Position numbers and translations under genes: made by a program
The notes under the pieces: generated by a model
Database searches by the model: none
What the model was told of the DNA's origin: nothing
The model's input: the letters and a program-made list of their open reading frames with translations, nothing else
Part shown: positions 5,023-8,468 of the stretch, in pieces
Numbering within the stretch: position 1 is the first letter of the stretch
How the letters are laid out: every line of letters begins with the position of its first letter
DNA from: an uncultured Oscillospiraceae bacterium
GTDB taxonomy: Bacteria; Bacillota; Clostridia; Oscillospirales; Oscillospiraceae
NCBI GenBank assembly: GCA_900758315.1
Contig: CAAERF010000430.1
Coordinates: 1 to 8,468, forward strand
Direction of reading: 5' to 3'
DNA: 8,468 nucleotides

Positions 5023-5166
5023 GTTGCGAAATCCAAAGTTGGGTTACATAAAAGAAAAATACCCGAAAAAATTTCCACGAAATGACGGGATGGTTTTTCT
5101 TGACAAAAGCCGGAAGAAAAACGTCCCTACAGTTCGGGCGTTATTCATAAGACAGTAAAAATTTTC

Positions 5167-5197
5167 AAAAGGCGTGACTTTCGTGGTCACGCCTTTT
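5167..5197 (-). terminator. Rho-independent terminator for the DUF1275 gene
   Basis: Perfect 12-bp stem AAAAGGCGTGAC (5167-5178) and GTCACGCCTTTT (5186-5197), 7-base loop. On the - strand it is followed by TGAAAATTTTTAC, a U-rich trail. No + strand gene ends nearby, so it serves the DUF1275 transcript about 170 bases after the stop codon, at the very edge of the cassette. Confidence 0.8.
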
Positions 5198-5211
5198 GCC
5201 ATAAGAGGATA

Positions 5212-5364
5212 GCTGCAAAGCAGCGCAAGGGATACAGTCCCTTGCGTGGAACTCAGTGACGTAAAACGCTCCGGGCATTTGAAGGTATCCGGGGTGTTTT
5301 GCCTCGCAAGCGCACATACGGGGTTGCCCCGTACAGAAGTGCGCCCTTGTATTTGTTTGACAAA
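5212..5364 (-). other. Structured 3' untranslated region of the DUF1275 gene
   Basis: Between stop codon and terminator there are at least four stems: GCTGC/GCAGC (5212-5224), CGCAAGGGA/TCCCTTGCG (5224-5246), a 12-bp stem with two G-U pairs (5263-5274 with 5289-5300), and a compound hairpin GCGCAC + TACGGGG / CCCCGTA + GTGCGC (5310-5344). A short TTTGT/ACAAA (5352-5364) adjoins. No open reading frame is apparent. The sequence differs from the multi-hairpin repeats elsewhere in the window. It could be a 3' UTR, a small RNA, or a remnant of the donor element. Confidence 0.5.
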
Positions 5365-5371
5365 CAGGAAT

Positions 5372-6019
5372 TTACCGGTACTCCTTAATCATCATTACGA
5401 TAACGAAAGTTAAGAGTATTGTGGAGACCAAAATCGTTTTTATACCGAAGATATTCGATAGGACTCCTCCGATTCCGGCCCCGATTGCAAAAACTATAAT
5501 TATACCCCAAAAATGAATTGCTTTATATAAAGATTCCTTATCCTTATTCCGGAGGTAATGTGATAAGCTTTCTGTTCCACTTCTCAGATTTCCTATACAC
5601 ATAGTGCTCGCATATCCGTACCCATGTACTTTTCTGAAAGTTTGCACCTGCATAGCACATGAAAAGGAAACTAACATATTGGCAATCATATTTAATTTGA
5701 GCGGCATAAATCCGACAAGGCCAAGCATTAGCATTTCTATAAACAGAATGATTTGTCTCCAGTGTATGCCCTTACTGTTCTTGAACTTGTTTTCAATTTG
5801 CTCGGCAATAAAAATACCTGCAGCAAATGAAAGCAAAGGAAACATATAATGGAACCCCATAACCGCATTGCCTTGCATAAAATTCTGACTCATCAGAACA
5901 ACATTACCTGTTTGAGCATTTGCAAAAACGTGGTCTCTTACATTGTAAGTATATGCATCCTGAAATCCACCCGAAAACGACAAGATAGCACTTAATCTAA
6001 AACTCTCTGATGTTTGCAA
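5372..6019 (-). CDS. DUF1275 family (YoaK-like) membrane protein
   Basis: 215 aa polytopic inner-membrane protein of the DUF1275/YoaK family, whose biochemical function is unknown. It carries the family's N-terminal signature: GGFQDAYTYNVRDHVFANAQTGNVVLM (residues 17-43; family pattern GGF.DAYTY...vFaNAQTGN.v). Hydrophobic segments lie at about 8-24, 57-75, 89-106, 108-125, 167-190 and 194-211. The length is normal and there is no disruption. No ATG or GTG fits; the start is a TTG at 6019, giving the usual MQTSESFRL opening, with GGAGGTG (6030-6036) about 12 bases upstream, slightly far. The gene is AT-rich with codon use unlike its neighbours, and is framed by inverted repeats, which suggests transfer from a lower-GC Firmicute. 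There are no functional partners nearby. Confidence 0.9.
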   Translation of the reverse strand: MQTSESFRLSAILSFSGGFQDAYTYNVRDHVFANAQTGNVVLMSQNFMQGNAVMGFHYMFPLLSFAAGIFIAEQIENKFKNSKGIHWRQIILFIEMLMLGLVGFMPLKLNMIANMLVSFSCAMQVQTFRKVHGYGYASTMCIGNLRSGTESLSHYLRNKDKESLYKAIHFWGIIIVFAIGAGIGGVLSNIFGIKTILVSTILLTFVIVMMIKEYR

Positions 6020-6063
6020 TGTGAATAAACACCTCCAAAATTCCGATTTGTAGGCCTGCTCGG

Positions 6064-6140
6064 TCCTGTTTTATCACATAACAGGATAAAAAACAAGAAC
6101 AGCCACAGCAGTTTATACTACTGTGACTGTTAACTGTCTT
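6064..6140 (-). promoter_or_regulatory. Promoter/leader of the DUF1275 gene with overlapping dyads
   Basis: On the - strand AAGACA (6135-6140, inside the right inverted repeat) and TATAAA (6112-6117) are 17 bases apart. A 14-bp dyad with two mismatches (6099-6112 with 6117-6130) covers the -10 box and is followed by TTCTTGTTTTTT, so it could alternatively be a terminator against transcription entering the cassette. In that case TTGTTT with TAAAAC further in would be a weak promoter. The leader then has two mutually exclusive hairpins: TCCTGTT/AACAGGA (6064-6086) and TTTTATC/GATAAAA (6069-6091). Confidence 0.4.
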
Positions 6141-6169
6141 ATGAACACCGCATTTTCCCGCTCGGGGGA

Positions 6170-6198
6170 TTGTCAAACGGAGGCGGGATATGTATAAT
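6170..6198 (+). promoter_or_regulatory. Strong sigma-A promoter for malic enzyme
   Basis: TTGTCA (6170-6175) and a perfect TATAAT (6193-6198) are separated by exactly 17 bases, predicting a start near 6205 and a leader of about 65 bases. It lies just outside the right inverted repeat of the DUF1275 cassette, so the cassette left this promoter intact. Confidence 0.8.
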
Positions 6199-6270
6199 GA
6201 TTTTCATGAGTTTTATCGCGTTAATGCGCAGAAAATCGTTTGAATTTGAGAGAGAATTGGGTGATTGACC

Positions 6271-7446
6271 ATGAATTATGCAGAAGAATCGTTGAAACTC
6301 CACCGGCAGTGGCGGGGAAAGCTGGAGACCGTCCCCAAGATGGAGGTTAAAGACAAGGAGGCCCTGTCCCTGGCCTATACGCCGGGGGTGGCCCAGCCCT
6401 GCCTGGAGATCCAGGCGGATCCGGCTCAGAGCTATGAGCTCACCGGCCGGTGGAATACGGTGGCAGTGGTCACCGACGGCACGGCGGTGCTGGGCCTGGG
6501 GGACATCGGTCCCGAGGCGGCCATGCCGGTGATGGAGGGCAAGTGCGTGCTCTTCAAGGCCTTCGGCGGCGTGGATGCGGTGCCCTTGTGCGTGGCCAGT
6601 AAGGATGTGGATGAGATCGTCAACACCGTGGCCCTGCTCCAGGGCAGCTTCGGCGGTGTGAATCTGGAGGACATCGCGGCGCCCCGCTGCTTTGAGATCG
6701 AGCGCAAACTGAAAGAGCGCTGTGACATTCCGATTTTCCACGACGATCAGCACGGTACTGCCGTGGTGGTGCTGGCTGCCCTGACCAACGCCCTGAAGGT
6801 GGTGGGCAAGGACATCCGCAACGTGCGGGTGGTGACCTGCGGCGCCGGCGCGGCGGGTATCGCCATCATCCGGCTGCTCATCGCCCGGGGTCTCACCGAT
6901 GTGATCATGTGCGACCGGACCGGAGCCATCTATGAGGGACGGCCCGGCCTGAATCCGGCCAAGGCGGAGATCGCCGCCATCACCAACCGGGACAAGCGCT
7001 CCGGAACGCTGGCGGAGATGCTGGTGGGCGCGGACGTGTTTATCGGGGTCTCTGCACCGGGAATGGTGACGCCGGAGATGGTGAAGACTATGGCCAAGGA
7101 CGCCATTCTGTTCCCCATGGCCAATCCCACCCCGGAGATCATGCCCGACCTGGCCAAAGAGGCCGGAGCTGCAGTGGTAGGCACCGGCCGCAGCGACTTC
7201 CCCAACCAGATCAACAACGTGCTGGCCTTCCCGGGGATTTTCCGGGGTACCTTTGATGTGCGGGCCTCGGATATCAACGACGAGATGAAGATCGCCGCAG
7301 CAGAGGCTCTGGCCAGCTTGGTGCCCGAGGAAAAGCTCAGCGCCGAGTACATCCTGCCCTACGCCTTTGACGAGGCAGTGCGGCCCGCTGTGGCCCAGGC
7401 AGTGGCTGAGGCCGCACGGAAGAGCGGTGTGGCGCTGGAACGCTGA
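6271..7446 (+). CDS. Malic enzyme (malate dehydrogenase, oxaloacetate-decarboxylating)
   Basis: A cytoplasmic enzyme converting L-malate to pyruvate and CO2 with reduction of NAD(P)+, linking C4 acids to pyruvate. 391 aa, the short bacterial form without a phosphotransacetylase domain. Family motifs are complete: SLAYTPGVAQPC (Y36, the catalytic tyrosine), GTAVLGLGDIGPEAAMPVMEGK then LFKAFGGVDAVP (lysine at 91), LEDI (E133, D134) and FHDDQHGTAVV (157-166) for the divalent metal, GAGAAG (191-196) for nucleotide binding, NPTPEI (285-290) and the GRSDFPNQINNVLAFPGIFRG block. The ATG at 6271 is preferred, with GGGTGAT upstream; a TTG two codons earlier is possible. NAD versus NADP preference cannot be settled from what I see. 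It is GC-rich and monocistronic, between a strong promoter and repeat copy E. Confidence 0.95.
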   Translation: MNYAEESLKLHRQWRGKLETVPKMEVKDKEALSLAYTPGVAQPCLEIQADPAQSYELTGRWNTVAVVTDGTAVLGLGDIGPEAAMPVMEGKCVLFKAFGGVDAVPLCVASKDVDEIVNTVALLQGSFGGVNLEDIAAPRCFEIERKLKERCDIPIFHDDQHGTAVVVLAALTNALKVVGKDIRNVRVVTCGAGAAGIAIIRLLIARGLTDVIMCDRTGAIYEGRPGLNPAKAEIAAITNRDKRSGTLAEMLVGADVFIGVSAPGMVTPEMVKTMAKDAILFPMANPTPEIMPDLAKEAGAAVVGTGRSDFPNQINNVLAFPGIFRGTFDVRASDINDEMKIAAAEALASLVPEEKLSAEYILPYAFDEAVRPAVAQAVAEAARKSGVALER

Positions 7447-7491
7447 GACGGGCACAGGGAGCCTATCGAAAGAGGTACAGCATTGTAATTA

Positions 7492-7655
7492 GGGAACCCC
7501 TGACGTGGGTTCCCTACGGCCAAACGGAGTTTGGCCTACCCTCCTGCGTTTTTAGCATCATTAAGAGATTCCGCTTTCTGCGGAAAGCGGCTCGGGGGCT
7601 TTGCCCCCAAGACCCCCAGCGCCCTTTGAAAAGGGCGCCCCCAAACTTTCTTTGT
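7492..7655 (+). repeat. Multi-hairpin repeat, copy E (complete hairpins 1 to 6)
   Basis: It follows the malic enzyme stop by 45 bases in the same direction. In order: hairpin 1 GGGAACCC/GGGTTCCC (7492-7514, loop CTGACGT), hairpin 2 GGCCAAAC/GTTTGGCC (7518-7536), single strand TACCCTCCTGCGTTTTTAGC, hairpin 4 CCGCTTTC/GAAAGCGG with loop TGCG (7571-7590), hairpin 5 GGGGGC/GCCCCC with loop TTT (7594-7608), a linker with five C, hairpin 6 GCGCCCTTT/AAAGGGCGC with loop GA (7619-7638), and the tail CCCAAACTTTC. Nearly identical to copy F over hairpins 1 to 5. It fills about half of the 320-base gap to the next gene. Confidence 0.88.
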
Positions 7656-7726
7656 TTTTAACCGGATTTTAAGAAAAGTACAAGGATGATCAAAGGTTCA
7701 TCGGGTATGCTGTAGGAGAACAGAGA

Positions 7727-7759
7727 CGGCGAGGGATAAACTCGCCGGAAAAGGCGGTG
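7727..7759 (+). promoter_or_regulatory. Leader hairpin and ribosome site of the DUF4342-like gene
   Basis: A 7-bp hairpin CGGCGAG/CTCGCCG (7727-7747, loop GGATAAA) ends 3 bases before the ribosome site AAGGCGGTG (7751-7759), 7 bases from the ATG at 7767. I see no convincing promoter between 7656 and 7726. Confidence 0.4.
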
Positions 7760-7766
7760 TGAACCT

Positions 7767-8300
7767 ATGAACGTGACACGGGAACAGATAGAACGGCTGA
7801 TGGATCACGCCGGGGTCTCCTATGAGGATGCCCAGGCGGCCCTGGAGGCCAGCGACGGCGATCTGCTGGACGCCCTGGTTTGGCTGGAGCGGATGGGAAA
7901 GATCCCGTCCTCCGGCGTCCACAGCTGCGCCACCGACCCCAGAGTGGAGCCGGAGACGCCGGATATGGAGGCGGAGGAGGTACTCGATCAGGAGGAGCCT
8001 GACGATGTTCTCCACACGGTGTGGAGATGGCTGGTGGACAACCGGCTGGAGGTCTACCGGCGGGATAACCGCGCCCGGGTGCTGGAGTGCCCGTTGGCGG
8101 CACTGCTGGCGCTGATCGTACTGGCCTGGTGGCTGGTGGCCATTCTGCTGGTGGTGGGATTCTTCTTCGGCTGGCGGTATCGGTTTGTGGGGCCCCATCT
8201 GGGACGCAGCAAGACGGTGCAGGACGTGATGGAGAAGATCGACGACGGCGCGGAGACGGTAGTGGATCAGGTCTGGCGCAATATCCGGCCCAGACGGTGA
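7767..8300 (+). CDS. UBA-like domain, single-pass membrane protein (DUF4342-like)
   Basis: 177 aa. Residues 3-46 (TREQIERLMDHAGVSYEDAQAALEASDGDLLDALVWLERMGKI) form a three-helix UBA/TS-N-like fold, with the A-x-G-x-S/T-Y-x-D-A-x-x-A-L-E pattern also seen in EF-Ts-type N termini. An acidic linker (60-82) follows. The segment 88-141 (RLEVYRRDNRARVLECPLAALLALIVLAWWLVAILLVVGFFFGWRYRF) has the DUF4342 pattern: a short charged strand followed by a long hydrophobic stretch (about 109-135). The basic tail ends RNIRPRR. Cellular role is unknown; the UBA-like head would face the cytoplasm. The start is well supported by AAGGCGGTG. It is not in an operon with malic enzyme, from which repeat copy E separates it. 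The family assignment is from memory of the pattern. Confidence 0.75.
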   Translation: MNVTREQIERLMDHAGVSYEDAQAALEASDGDLLDALVWLERMGKIPSSGVHSCATDPRVEPETPDMEAEEVLDQEEPDDVLHTVWRWLVDNRLEVYRRDNRARVLECPLAALLALIVLAWWLVAILLVVGFFFGWRYRFVGPHLGRSKTVQDVMEKIDDGAETVVDQVWRNIRPRR

Positions 8301-8337
8301 GTGTCACAGCGCAGGTGCGTTTATAGCGTAATAAACA

Positions 8338-8468
8338 GGGAACCCCTTACGTGGGTTCCCTACGGCCAAACTTCGTTTGGCCTACCCTCCTGCGTTTTCA
8401 GAATCATAAGAGATTCCGCTTTCTGCGGAAAGCGGCTCGGGGGCTTTGCCCCCAAGACCCCCAGCGCC
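8338..8468 (+). repeat. Multi-hairpin repeat, copy F (cut by window end)
   Basis: It begins 37 bases after the DUF4342-like stop codon in the same direction. Hairpin 1 (8338-8360, loop CTTACGT), hairpin 2 GGCCAAAC/GTTTGGCC with loop TTC (8364-8382), the conserved single strand with CCCTCCTGCGTTTTC, hairpin 4 CCGCTTTC/GAAAGCGG (8416-8435), hairpin 5 GGGGGC/GCCCCC (8439-8453), a linker with five C, and the first bases of hairpin 6 at the window edge. It differs from copy E mainly in loops and linkers. Confidence 0.88.

Larger units (their letters stand above)
5138..6151. mobile_element. Inverted-repeat-bounded DUF1275 cassette (about 1 kb, no transposase)
   Basis: Positions 5138-5159 and the reverse complement of 6130-6151 match at 19 of 22 bases. 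Both contain TTCATAAGACAGT (5144-5156; mirrored at 6133-6145) and begin with GCG. Everything between them is visibly AT-richer than the sigma and malic enzyme genes outside: one DUF1275 gene, its 3' structured region, and a terminator that starts 8 bases inside the left repeat. There is no transposase or recombinase. I see no clear target-site duplication immediately outside the repeats. It may be a passenger-carrying non-autonomous element or the relic of a larger one. Confidence 0.55.

Noticed and set aside
5100..5137. Promoter with TTGACA at 5100-5105 reading into the cassette
   Set aside because: The -35 is perfect, but nothing like a -10 box lies 16 to 18 bases downstream, and no + strand gene follows.
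4346..5158. Long + strand reading frame of 270 codons
   Set aside because: Its first part is antisense to the sigma factor and its second crosses the motif array. There is no ribosome site or domain.
6139..7455. Long - strand reading frame of 438 codons
   Set aside because: Antisense shadow of malic enzyme, His/Gly-rich, and it runs into the promoter and the cassette end.

Overview
The window looks like chromosomal DNA from a GC-rich anaerobic Firmicute. The most likely group is a gut Clostridia/Oscillospiraceae-type organism; this is inferred from protein flavour, strong AGGAGG-type ribosome sites and GC-rich coding, not from a database match. The backbone genes (CPBP protease, FAD oxidoreductase, ECF sigma/anti-sigma pair, malic enzyme, DUF4342-like membrane protein) are GC-rich. 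Two stretches are visibly AT-richer and look acquired: an XRE regulator with a divergent small protein (about 3133-3818), and a DUF1275 membrane-protein cassette (5138-6151).

Layout, left to right. 1-296: the end of one multi-hairpin repeat, two terminator-like hairpins, and a second partial repeat in the opposite orientation. 298-1203 (-): CPBP intramembrane protease with an apparently non-canonical start. 1336-2724 (+): COG2509-type FAD-dependent dehydrogenase, divergent from the protease. 2727-3114: two repeat copies tail to tail. 3173-3421 (-) and 3522-3770 (+): divergent XRE regulator and 82-aa protein around palindromic operators, bracketed by two terminators with identical 12-bp stems. 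3856-4290 and 4262-4747 (both -): membrane anti-sigma factor and ECF sigma factor, overlapping. 4772-5137: no gene, but a regular array of DnaA-box-like motifs. 5138-6151: a cassette of about 1 kb bounded by 22-bp inverted repeats, holding one DUF1275 gene with its own terminator. 6271-7446 (+): malic enzyme with a strong promoter. 7767-8300 (+): UBA-like/DUF4342-like membrane protein.

The most striking feature is a modular repeat of successive hairpins found six times, two of them cut by the window ends. Every copy whose upstream gene is visible lies just 3' of that gene and in the same orientation as it. Stems change sequence between copies while staying paired, so selection appears to act on the RNA (or hairpin) structure. 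The second notable point is the inverted-repeat-bounded DUF1275 cassette without a transposase. The third is the 9/12-bp-spaced motif array upstream of the sigma factor.

The genes do not form one pathway. Malic enzyme (malate to pyruvate) and the FAD dehydrogenase are metabolic. The sigma/anti-sigma pair and the CPBP protease are envelope or signalling functions. The two AT-rich modules look like independent insertions.
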